Origin: Dysidea avara
Lineage: Eukaryota > Porifera > Demospongiae > Dictyoceratida > Dysideidae
Assembly: GCF_963678975.1 (NCBI RefSeq)
Contig: NC_089281.1
Span: 6,535,277 to 6,599,276 of the forward strand
Direction: 5' to 3'
Length of the DNA: 64,000 nt
The translations under genes were made by a program, and so were the position numbers. The notes under the pieces are model-generated. The model was not told where the DNA came from. It ran no database searches and saw only the letters and a program-made list of their open reading frames with translations. Each line of letters opens with the position of its first letter. Within the stretch, counting starts at the first letter, position 1. Of the stretch, positions 23,940 to 35,000 are shown piece by piece.

Positions 23940-26062
23940 CTAAGGCCACTCCAACTTGATTTCCTGTTTCCCGTCCTGGTCAAACAAACTTTGGCGGCAA
24001 ATTCCATTACACATGGACACAGCTACACACGTTTTGTACATGTCTATTACACAGTGGATAATCCCTGCTACTACAGCTGCACCTGCAGCATCTAATGTGT
24101 GCTTGTGGCCATTCAGTTCAACATGAGGATTGCTTGACACGGGTGAGAAATAATCCTTGGCTGTATCCTCTTCATTAACTTGTAATATAGTCCAACTAAG
24201 AAAAGTTTTCCTGCAACATTTATCATAAATATGTCAGCACACTAGCTGGCGCAATGCTTTTCGTCATGTCTAATTAAGAATCCAGACTAAAATAATCATG
24301 TGATACTTAGAATACGTCAGTTTACAGAACAATGGAATTCTCTGGCTTGGCAAAAAAGCCATGCAGGCGGTGGACGGGAAACAGGAAATCAAGTTGGAGT
24401 GACCTAATCCATGTTAACTGCTACTACAGCCAGCTGCACCTGCAGCATCTAATGTGTGCTTGTGGCCATTCAGTTCAACACGAGGATTGCTTGACATGGG
24501 TGAGAAATAATCCAACCTCAAGAGTGAGATCTACTTTTTTCACTGTACGAGCCACCAATGACTGAAACAGTTTACCCAATCACATAGTTAATGCACCCAC
24601 ACTTAATGATTTTAAAAATTTTCTCGACAGTAGCTGGTCTACTTTATTGTATGATTATTAATTAGTTAATTATCTGTATAATATAAGTTTTTGCTATGTA
24701 ATTGCAAATTTGTTAAATTCTTTTTGTACAGATCAGGCTTTACAGGCTCCTTGAGCCTGTAACATATAACAAGACATAATATATCTTTTTTATATATTAT
24801 GAACTCTTGCTAATACTAATCCTTGGCTGTATCATCTTCATTAATTTGTAATATAGTCAAACTAAGAACAGTTTTCCTAGTCTCGCGTGGCCAGACCGCT
24901 TTTTTCCATATATTGGTTGGGGAAAAAAGGGTCTGGTGCAACTCCAATAGCTGTTTACTTCTGAGCCGTCCCCAGATTCCGGGGACGCTAATTGAATAAC
25001 ATTGGTCACAAAGGAGGTGCCATGACGTCAGTAAAACTATGAAGTATTCCTACACTCCTGCTCCGGTTGTGAGTCTTGTTACACGATGAGGATGAACTTT
25101 CAAGATGCTATAAAAGAGACATCGGAGCAAATTAGGATTCGTTTAAAGGATAAACAGATCTCGAGTTTACTTACTGATGTCATCGGCGCCTCCTTTGTGA
25201 CCAATGTTATTCAATTAGCGTCCCCGGAATCTGGGGACGGCTCAGAAGTAAACAGCTATTGGAGTTGCACCAGACCCTTTTTTCCCCACCTAATACACGG
25301 AAAAAAGCGGTCTGGCCACGCGAGACTACAGTTTTCCTGCAAAATATATTGTAAATATGTCAACACACTAGCTGGCGCAATGCATTTCTTCATGTCTAAT
25401 TAAGAATCCAGACTAAAATAATCATGTGATACTTAGAATACATCAGTTTACGGAATAATGGAATTTTCTGGTTTGGAAAAAAAGCCACGCAGGTGGTGGA
25501 CGGGAAACAGGAAATCAAGTTGGAGTGGCCTAGTGGCCTGATTCAGGAAGTAACGGGGATCATGGAATAAACAATGGTGGCCTAACAGGATAGTCTTGCA
25601 TGGAAGTTTGACAAAAAATACATAAGAACAACTATTTGTACATCTTTGTTTACTTGATATCACTTCTTCGACAGTCTGGGTGGAGCTAAACAGTTACTGG
25701 ATATAACATAAGAGACCCCAAAGAAATCATTACTCACATTTCTTTTGTATTTACCGGCTTCACCAGTTCTCTAAACTACGGGATCATTACGTACTTCAAA
25801 CGAATTATTATACCACTCTAGTCGTTACCAGTTGTGTCCAAAGCTCCGTTTTATCGATGACCTTAATGTATTCCAAGGACTCTAAGAACTTGATGATTTC
25901 GTATACTTCCTGTAGTAGGATAAATATCACATTCAATCCACAACTCAGCCTACTAAGACAGAAAATCGTAGCGGTCTCTGGATTGTTACACACTGGTCCA
26001 AGCGGTTTAGCAACTCGGATAAATCCGCTATAGAATGTAATAGTAGTAAACCACGTTGCCAT
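23940..26062 (-). CDS. Small unrecognised three-exon protein, last exon inside a TIR-bounded repeat
   Basis: Exons 26062-25829, 25775-25738 and 24210-23940 join in frame to 180 aa with good splice signals (GTAACG, GTGAGT donors; CCGTAG, TTGCAG acceptors). The N-terminal exon starts MATWFTTITFYSGF and contains a hydrophobic stretch around residues 40-52 followed by a helix-like EVYEIIKFLESLEYIKV. Exon 3 contains VELNGHKHTLDAAGAAVVAG. I do not recognise the family. The last ten or so codons (KQEIKLEWP and stop) fall inside a 33-bp inverted repeat that recurs at 24376-24408 and near 25500-25533, so the C-terminus appears to be exonised repeat or captured sequence. Partial broken copies of exon 3 lie in intron 2. 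It could be a real gene with an altered 3' end, or a decaying one. Confidence 0.45.
23942..24408. mobile_element. Segment bounded by 33-bp terminal inverted repeats carrying exon 3 of the preceding gene
   Basis: The left end (GGCCACTCCAACTTGATTTC and following) and the right end (its reverse complement, ending AAGTTGGAGTGACC) form near-perfect inverted repeats about 33 bp long, around 400 bp of sequence. The interior holds the third exon of the small minus-strand gene plus adjoining intron. A right-hand end of the same type is at about 25500-25533. I cannot see clear target-site duplications. Confidence 0.5.
24518..24790 (+). pseudogene. 3' end of a degenerate LINE (L2/CR1/Jockey-like)
   Basis: The plus strand encodes FFTVRATNDxNSLPNHIV, then NAPTLNDFKNFLD, then a stop. 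This is the typical C-terminal tail of non-LTR retrotransposon polyproteins (F..RV...WNSLP..VV.A.S...FK..LD). A TGA replaces the usual tryptophan codon, so it is dead. A short 3' UTR with CAGGCTTTACAGGCTCCTTG follows. Severely 5'-truncated, as usual for LINE insertions. Confidence 0.65.
24879..25327. mobile_element. MULE-like element with ~150-bp inverted repeats and 11-bp target-site duplication
   Basis: The left arm (from AGTCTCGCGTGGCCAGACCG) and right arm (ending in its reverse complement) match over about 150 bp with few differences. The spacer is about 149 bp. The 11-bp sequence ACAGTTTTCCT flanks it on both sides (24868-24878 and 25328-25338), and the parallel sequence at 24200-24215 shows the unoccupied site. 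Long TIRs with a 9-11 bp duplication suggest a Mutator-like non-autonomous element. The spacer has a codon-like stretch from an ATG at 25086 (MNFQDAIKETSEQIRIR...). Confidence 0.7.
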
Positions 26063-26099
26063 GTTCAAATAGCCATCAACTAACCGAAAGACATCTCGA

Positions 26100-28340
26100 C
26101 ACTCATCTTCTCACTCCGATTCACTCACTTCATGCGCTTCAAACCAACCCGCTTTTCAAATATATACATACTTCGTGAGTGGGCATGCGTGGCACGTGTA
26201 GATACATGTACAAGCAGGCAAGCAATCGTGTGGTGTGCTATAATTCGGACAAGAGTTTACGCCACGAATGTTCTAGATCATTCCAGGTATTAATAATTTT
26301 GGTCATGCGGTCTACGCACCTTATAAAAGGCACTGTGATGTATTTTATGCACATTATGTTTCGAATTGGAATTAAACAGTGCCAAGTCGCTACAGAATAT
26401 AAAGCTTCTATTAATATCAGGACCCACCAGGGCCTAGGCCTCGGCCTGGGCCCACTGGGCCAAACTGGTACGTGTTAAATTTATTGCTTCGCGTGTTTTG
26501 TCCCACAGTGAATTTGAAAGGGGTTTCCGAAACTGAGAAAATATGGCGTCATGAAGCATCGTCGTTACGGTAGCGAAAACTGAGTTAATGGCCACTACAT
26601 ACATACAAACATTAACGAGTAGTAAGAGCAGCATAATAAAATGCTTAAAGGTGAAATATTGTGTTTCAGCAATACTATTGTACGCATCACCTCTTACATA
26701 AGCAAAGCAAGGTCTCGGGTTTTAAATAAATAACGTTTATGCCAAATTTATGTTCAATTTGGTATTAACAATTGCACAAGTAGTGCCTGTTTTCTGTCAT
26801 TTTTAAACCAGGCGGTGCGCCTGGTTTACTGAAATTGTTTTCGTAAAAGTGTCTGTGTGTGCCTATCTATCTACCTATGTTTGTCCGTACGCACCCACGT
26901 GAGCAAAATCGTTTAATAACGATAAAAGCAGCTTTTACGTAAGTAGTAAAAGTGAAATGAAGTCTGTATTAAACTTCTGCACAGGTGAACTTTGCTCTGA
27001 GGTGGTTTCTTTTCGGCGGACTGAAATACGGGTGTGGTGACTTTCCTCAGACTACCTTCCCCCTTGAGGTTTTCAGGCATTTAGCAACTAAAAAACAACG
27101 GCGCAGGCCTCGTACACTGCCAGGAATAGCCTATCGCTTCGAGTTGAAAGGGGGCGTATCCCTTACGTACGCGAACGAAAATGAAGAGCAGCTTTGAGGC
27201 TTTGTCGAGAGAATTTGTGGGAAAAAACACGTTAGTCGCACTATAAAACAGTTCAGAAGATAGTTTTGTGCGTAATATGTTGGTAAAAGCGGTTTATTTA
27301 ACAAACGCTTCCTTAGCAGTGCATAGCAACGTAATTGAACGAATTACGAATATTTCATGAATTACGAAATACGAGAAATAGCTAATTATATTATTGCACA
27401 ACCCAAACTACCCTATTGTAAAGTAGTAATACATAGTTGGTTAATTCATAGTAGTATATACTGTCTATGGTTATTCCAGATGAGTTAGCTAGCTGCATGG
27501 CGCCTGGTTTTTAGAAGTAGCACAACATCAACTTGTTATATCAACAGTTTAACTACACACAGCAAAACAGTGCTGTATTAAAACAACACGGCTGAAAGTA
27601 TCCACCTTTCGCAAACAGTATTCCCTCCAATGCCCAACTGTTTCATTAAAGTTGTAGCTATTAAAGTCTTGCAAGTGAGAATCCAAAGTGCACGGAAGCT
27701 TCCTTTTAACTCGCACTTAGAAAATTTTATGTAATATCTCCTTTGATATCTGAGGTTACTAGCTAAATCCAATAGAAACCTGTGGTTACTAAATAGTAAC
27801 CTGTGGTCTCGCTGGCGGTTTGTTTACTACATTCATTAAACGAAAATCGGCAAAGCCAAAAATAAAATGCCCTTACTGTTAGCTTACTTTCTGGACAAGA
27901 CAGGCATCATTAGTGTTCAGCTAGGCAGCATTCAATACCAATATTCGGCACGGTGTGGCACTGACACAATAAGCTCGAAAGATAAGTCTTGATGCTAGCA
28001 CTCACTATTTGCTTCTTAATAGCTTACTTTCTGGACAAGACAAACGTCTTCCTAGCCCAGCATAGTAACTACTTGATACTGGCACTATATAGTCATGCAA
28101 CGCCTAATGAATGTCATGCCAGTACAGTGGTACTGACAAGATCAACTCAACTTAAGGATAAATCCCAATGCTAGCACCATGACACACAGTTTGCCACTTT
28201 CTCTCACTCTCTTAACCTAGGAAATTTTCTAAATCACTTAGAATGGGTCAACATTGGTTTCTACGCTATTTAGGGACCCGAGGACGATGTGGGCAAGGCT
28301 ACCCACAAACTTAATTACCGAAGCCACACCCATTCTAACT
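26100..28340. other. Intergenic region with diverged repeat
   Basis: No gene recognised. About 26820-27560 is homologous to the EML intron segment 9230-9720. A GC-rich patch near 26421-26462 contains short self-complementary blocks (GGCCTAGGCC and GGGCCCACTGGGCC). Near 27885-28160 a direct duplication repeats AGCTTACTTTCTGGACAAGA (27880s and 28020s) with matching flanks. Confidence 0.5.
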
Positions 28341-28350
28341 AATACATATT

Positions 28351-29460
28351 TTATAGTTATAACACACTTACAAGGGATGTGACAAAAATATACACATGAG
28401 CACCTGCAGGGCGCGAGTACATATATTTTTGTCATATCCCGAGTAATTGTATTATAACTGTTATATTCTACACCCCAGTAGATGAAATGATTATAGATAG
28501 CAAGTTGTAGTGAAACAGCACCAGTTGAGTAGACATCCTTGATGGATCAAACATTTTAGATTCTTTAGTGGTGCCACGCCCATCTACTCGCGATTAGTAA
28601 AGGAGACAAGAGTTATAGAGTCTAAAAGATCTGATCCATCAAGGGTTTCAAGTCTCTAATACTGACAAGCGCCTAGAATCATTCACCTGAGCAAGGAGGA
28701 TTTTCGATGAACTCTTGTCTCCTTCACTAATCGCGAGTAGATGGGCGTGGCACCGCTAAAGAATCTAAAATGTCTGATCCATCAAGGATGTCTACTCAAC
28801 CGGTATATATACACACTCACACCCTGCAGGGGGCTCGTGCATATATTTTTGTCATATCCCTTGTAAGCGTGTTATAATTATAAAATCTACCACACCTATG
28901 GTTGAGATCAAAAGCGCTGTGCTGTGGTATATAACTGATATACCACAGCAAACTGTGGTATATAACTGATATACCACAGCAAACTGTGGTATATAACTGA
29001 TATACCACAGCAAACTGTGGTATATAAGTGATATAACACACTTTGTGGCTACGCTTACCATATATGGTGTAGCTTCACACCATCTGCGAATCTTTATCTA
29101 AACGGTAAACAAGTCTCTAATAACAAATGCCTAAATCAACCAAGAATTATTCACCTGAGCAAGGAGAAGGATTTTTGATGAACTCTTGTCTCCACTCTCT
29201 AACCGCGAGTAGATGGGCGTGGTACCGCTGAAGGGTCTAAAACATCTGATCCATCAAAGATTTCTACTGATTTTGATCTTCAACAGGTGCTGTTTCACTA
29301 TAAATTGCTATCTATAATTGTACTGGGATGTAGAATATAACAGTTATAACACAATTACTCAGGAATCAGGATATGACAAAAATATATACACTCGCACTTG
29401 AGCCCTCATGCTCGTACGTATATTTTTGTCATATCCCTCGTAACCATGTTATAACTGTGG
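28351..29460. repeat. Nested fold-back element cluster
   Basis: Two palindromic MITE copies (about 28351-28466 and 29337-29460) share ends reading AGTTATAACAC and a stem around ATGACAAAAATATA / TATATTTTTGTCAT. A half copy lies at about 28830-28885. Between them, 28495-28620 is inverted relative to 28690-28800 and again to 29180-29300 (shared GCGAGTAGATGGGCGTGG and TCTGATCCATCAA blocks). This suggests repeated insertion or inversion of one family. Confidence 0.7.
28921..29040. repeat. Tandem array of a 31-bp, internally palindromic unit
   Basis: About four copies of a 31-bp unit. Each contains TGTGGTATATAACTGATATA followed by CCACA, so every unit can fold on itself. Located inside the fold-back cluster. 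Confidence 0.85.
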
Positions 29461-29949
29461 GTGATGTTGATGAACTGTGAAGTTTCAAACGACTGGTCTA
29501 TGCGATATTTCCATTCCTCTTTTTCACTGTGCTACCAGTAAGAGACATGGTCAATATGATCGATTACAATAAGTATGGTTAGACCATTAAGTGGCGCGTT
29601 GTGGTGCTTGGTCATTATTGTTGCAGAGGCCTGGCCAATCCTATCATACAGCTACAGGTATGGTGTCTACTAGCTAGTAACTACAATGCTGTAAAGTTTG
29701 AGGGAGAAATTTTTGCTGATTGCAAGGTTTTGGGGATAACATTTTATCCTTGAAATATTTAGGCTTCCATACATTAAATTTGGGTTTGTTTACAAATCTG
29801 CAAAAAAAAATTGTTAACATTGCTCAACCTTGAAATCCCTCCTCAAAATATTTAGGCTATACGCTACCTCTTACAACAACAGCGCAATCAAGTGCTTTAA
29901 ATAATTTTGTGATGTCTGCATATAGAAAGTGTTGATATGGAAATTAGCA

Positions 29950-30170
29950 CCTCAATATGATTTTGTTGCATGAAGAAGAAGATGACCAGTATATTGAAAG
30001 ATAAAAGGAAAGGCAGAGTGCAGAGGTCGGATACTCATCAGAACCCCAAAAGGCACATGATATAGGTGAGTTTGTTATTGTGCTGTAATATGGTGGTCAT
30101 AGAATATGACGTTTAGCCTCTTCTTGCTTGGAGATTGCGAACAAAACAGAAGACAAACAAGTAAATACCT
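29950..30170 (+). other. Possible upstream exon(s) of the unrecognised plus-strand gene
   Basis: An open stretch ending in ...YSSEPQKAHDI with donor ATATAG|GTGAGT at about 30066, and another ending ACAAACAA|GTAAAT near 30161, look like short exons. Phases to the first secure exon at 32022 could not be reconciled, so this is tentative. Confidence 0.25.
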
Positions 30171-30335
30171 TTAATATATACAATGGGGCCAAGGCTGCAT
30201 GATGACATATTGCAGTCATGTCAATTGTTAGTGGATGATGAGAAAAAAATACGAAGTTGTGAAAAATAAATCCCTATTTTGTTAAGCAGAAGACATGGAA
30301 TTTATAACAGACTTGTTGTATGCACACAAAACAAT

Positions 30336-30430
30336 GTGAATACAAATACATGAAATACAAATACATGAAATACAAATACATGAAATACAAATACATGAAA
30401 TACAAATACATGAAATACAAATACATGAAT
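30336..30430. repeat. 15-bp tandem repeat
   Basis: About six copies of TGAAATACAAATACA. Minus-strand reading gives a meaningless HVFVF repeat peptide; no gene is inferred. Confidence 0.9.
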
Positions 30431-32021
30431 ACACATTAAAATGATATGTGACTGGATCGTCGTAGATAATATTAAAATTACGAAATAAAATAAATAATTA
30501 ATGTTTGAGAAAACTACAACGCCTACAAAACTTGCGCTAACTGGGGTTTGGATCACCATTGAATAAAGGCACAAACATGTAATAATCGGGAGTTTTCATG
30601 GCAGTGGTTGAAACTTACACAACAATTTAGCACTGATCAGCAGATTAGCACATGATTTACATTCCAATCAGTGGGGATTCACTAAATTTCAGAGATCTGA
30701 TGTCATGACATCATTATCTTTATGATGTCATGATTTTTATATTATAAACAAATTTGATTACACAGCCTTAACACAGGTAGTGCACCCTCTACTACCTATG
30801 GAACCAGTTTTCATGATTCTAGTAGTCCAAAGCTAGGGTTTGGGTTAGCTTTAGCTAGTAAATTCCGAGAGTATATGCAGTTAGGTTTAGACGACCATAT
30901 TTTGGATTTAAATATCTCTAAAATTTAGGGTTTCAGCAGCCAGCAGTGATGGTACAGTTGTTAGGACTCTGGTGCATTGCAGAAAAGTGATGAGATCGAG
31001 CACAGAAATCTTTTTCTTTTTTCCCTGTCTTTTTGCAAGTTTAAGTTAAGTCACTAAAGGAATCAGATCTTCAAGATCTAGTCAATCCCCTGGTGCATTT
31101 CTGGAATAAATAGAGAGTCAAAGCGACGAGCCATCATCCATGAAAGTAGTTAGTTTCACTGGTGTGTGCTTCAGAGCCATTTGCCGTTTTGCAGGTGATC
31201 AAGGTGGCTTATAAAGTTGCCAGTGTTTCGCCTGCTTGTCAGGTGTTGGAGAGAGGGTGCATGTTGTAAGAAGGGTGGAAGTAAGTCAGTTGCATTGTAT
31301 AGTACTGTACAATCGAGATACTCTAATAGAGCAGTCACTTAACTGTGTAATAAAACACACTTAATTGCTAGTAAAAATTTAGCTCTCCATCCTATAAGCT
31401 AAGCTCTGTGTGTCCAGCTTGCAAACTTGCACAGATTGATATACTCTAATAGAGAAGTCACTTACTATAATATAGCAGTCAGTATTATACTAAGTATTGT
31501 TACATTTATTCTCTTGAACAGTATGGTAGCTACACACTGTATATGTCTTGTCCTGGTGTTGTTGGCACATGTACTTGGTTGTATGTGACACAGTCCTAGT
31601 AATAGATAAGAAGAATATAATAATGGTTCCTTTTGACTTCATACTCACTAGTGGATAGTGCTTGGCAATATAGTGAATATCTACAACATAGTATTGTGAT
31701 TTTTTTTTTTGTCGTGATATGATAGCTAGAATATATTGTGATAGAGTGCACAGGACCTACCCAGTACAATATGAGCTTGTAAAATGGTGTCTCCAATTTC
31801 ACCGAGTGTCATGCTGCACTAGTCTCACCACTTTTTCTCCACCACGGCACTTATCAAGTAAATTATCAATAGCAATTTTCACTTTTAAAGAGTTGGAGTT
31901 AGAAGAGTCGATTCACATGTGCAGTACACACATACACACTCCTTGTTTGTTTGTTTGTTTTTTCACCCATTAGTTTAAAATGTATGTTCTATAGCGTGTG
32001 ACTGTCTATGTAACCTTTTAG

Positions 32022-35000
32022 ATAAAGATGATAATACCCTGGAATCGATATGTCACGAGGAAAGGGGCATAATATATGATAATAACACAGTAATACACAG
32101 AGATGGTATAATAACAGATTATCGCCCCCAACCAACTATTTCTTCCAACCAGTTGCGCAAGTTTGTAGATGATTCACCAACACAAATTCCAGATAATATT
32201 GAGTCACCTTCAGATACCGATATTTTCAGCAATACGTTTTGTATACTAGTGATTCAGTGAAGTTATTAGTTGAAGGTACTACCATAGCAGATGCATGTAA
32301 AGCAGGCAGAAAATTAGAAAGTGTAAGTAAAAATCTTATTGTTTAAGAAAGTCTATTATTGTTGTGTATTTTCCTTTCTTTTAGCTACGATTTTGGCTAA
32401 TAATTGAAGTTACTACACCTTTAGTGCAGGAATCTCCAGACACCTATTATGAATTAGCAGATAGTGATGATGTTCGCCAACAGGTAACTACATGCTTGCT
32501 ATACTATATGATCAAATTTTAAATTCCCCAAGTTTACCTTGTACTTGATTGTTTACTGTTCATGTTACATGATTTGTGACAGCGAGCCTGCGTATGCTGC
32601 ATCAAAGGAAAGAGTGACACTAGACATGCCAAAACTGATTGCATGTCTGAAAAAAATATTCCTGGACTATCAATTGTTGAAAAGTCATGTGACCATTTTA
32701 CTTCATTTTCATCTATGCTCTGCCTGTTCCATATTAAGAACAGTATGAGAAGGGCCTTGCAATCAATCTCAGGGGCGGATCCAGAATTTTAAAAAGGGGG
32801 GTTCCACTTTGGAATTACAACTTCAGCCTAACTGTAAGTTGAAAACCAAAAAAAAAAAAAAAAGGTTATCACCTGCTGACAATAGATGCCCTCACCAACT
32901 ACATTTCCTTATTTATAACTGTACACATAGCTTGCTACACTGCTCCTCAAAAACTACCGTGACTGCTCTATTAGAGTATCTCGATTTGACTGCTCTATTA
33001 GAGTATCTCGAGTAAAAGAGGCTCTTTCAAAAGGGGGGTTCCATGGAACCCTTTGAACCCCCCCTGGATCCACACCTGAATCTACTTCAAATGTAGGTAG
33101 GGGCATGGTGCACAACTTACAGATGTTTCTTTTTACAAAGATGATAGCCAACACAAGTCATTGACATGCACCCATGAATCAATGCCTATACATGGTAGTG
33201 GTGATACCATCTAAGTTTAAAGGGAAAAGGTGTGATTTATTTTCCATACTGTGCTTAAGTGTGCTATATTTTCCATCAAGGTCTGCTTTATTTTTCCTTT
33301 GTATGGCAATGAAGCACACTTCGGGTGGATGTGATGCAACTTGTTGACGGCCACACTCACAAACAAACTGTCCATTACTCACATACACCATATTTGCATT
33401 CCTCAATTATTCTCCTTGTCCTCCTGTCCCACTACTAAGTGAATTCTGGATCTGACCAATCACAAATTGTCCGATAACTTGGCATTAATGGCTACAAATT
33501 AACCTTCTGTTAATCACGAGTAGGCACTAGTTTTCTCACTGCCATTGTGGCATTCCAGGTCATGATAAACTGCCTGAAACCCACGTAATCCAGAGAACTG
33601 GATTTAATTTAAAAAATGAATTGGAAGGAACCCGGCACACAATACTTTTGCCAATTTACATATGTGTTTCAAACAGGCATATCTCATGAAGCATTCATCC
33701 AATCTCTTAGAAAAACAGATTTATTAATTGGCAAAGAGTAAGCTATTTAACTGTGTATAAACTTTCAACATACAACAAGGAACTTGCCCACTATGATGCG
33801 CTGAATCATCCATTTTGCCTTCATATCATCATTGTGCTCGTCCAGAATTAATTTTAATCAATCATGTGATATCTATATATCAACTGATTTGCCATCATGT
33901 GAGTAGCAACATGACATCAAGAGAAAGTTGATAGGACAAAGTATGGTTGAGTTATGTCTTTTTGTACATTGTTATGTGAAGAAGGGATAGTTCTTTTGTT
34001 CTTTCAAAGTATAGCTGGGTTGGATGGACGCGACAAAGTATGGGACCATTTAAACCAAAATTTAATGGTGAGTAAGATGGTGTTTAGATAGCTTTAACCA
34101 TTGTTGTGATATGGAACTTTGTTTTTAAAGGCATGCATGCAATCCAGTTTACTGGATTATGTGTTTTCAGTGCTTACGTTTTCTAAAACAGCTGCAGGTT
34201 TAAGGGTTAAACGGTTTCTTTTTGATTTCAACTTTGGAGTCTGGAGCACTGCTTATGCTCGTGCATTATGGAAAATATAGCACTCGGGTGTGGTCTTGAG
34301 CCAAATATAGCGCTTGACTTCTCCTTGTACTAAATTTGTCTCTCGATGGACCACACCCTCATGCTATATTTTCCGTATAGCACTCACTGCAGTGCTTTAA
34401 CTAGTATATACAGAATAGAGGTTGCTGAATAACCCATGAAACAAGAAGGGATCACTGGAGTAAACCTACAAGGATCATGGTTACATCGAGTATATTCACA
34501 AATCCCTTGCTATTAGGACTTGGCTTATAAATTTAATTTAGTTAACACTACTGAGTCATAATAGTTAACACTACTGAGTTATAATAGTTAACACTACTGA
34601 GTCATAATAGTTAACACTACTGAGTTATAATAGTTAACACTACTGGGTTATAATAGTTAACACTACTGAGTTATAATAGTTAACACTACTGAGTTATAAT
34701 AGTTAACACTACTGAGTTATAATAGTTAACACTACTGAGTCATAATAGTTAACACTACTGAGTTATAATAGTTAACACTACTGAGTTATAATAGTTAACA
34801 CTACTGAGTTATAATAGGGATTTGTGGGTTTACTTGATGTTCCAGCAACCCTTTCTTGTTTTGTGAGTTTTTCATACTTTATATACTTTTTTCCCAAATC
34901 CAGTATGGATTAACTTGTTAGACACCTTAGTGTAATCAGAGTGAAAGATTATAGCCAGATTGTTAGATGTTTTGTAATCTGTACAAGTGTTTAGAAATTT

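Larger units (their letters stand above)
24421..25540. repeat. Disrupted second copy of the TIR-bounded segment
   Basis: This interval repeats the 23942-24408 segment in the same order but is interrupted. 24421-24517 matches the middle of exon 3 (minus frame ...NPRVELNGHKHTLDAAG). A LINE tail fills about 24518-24820. 24821-24878 matches the 5' part of exon 3. A long inverted-repeat transposon fills 24879-25327. 25328-25533 matches the intron part and the right terminal repeat. It is therefore a segmental duplication later hit by two insertions. Confidence 0.65.

Noticed and set aside
28921-29040. The regularly spaced palindromic repeats could suggest a CRISPR array
   Set aside because: Units are directly adjacent with no unique spacers, and the context is eukaryotic; it is a simple tandem array.
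30302-30574. A 90-codon minus-strand frame with an HVFVF repeat peptide
   Set aside because: It is the translation of a 15-bp tandem repeat, not a protein.
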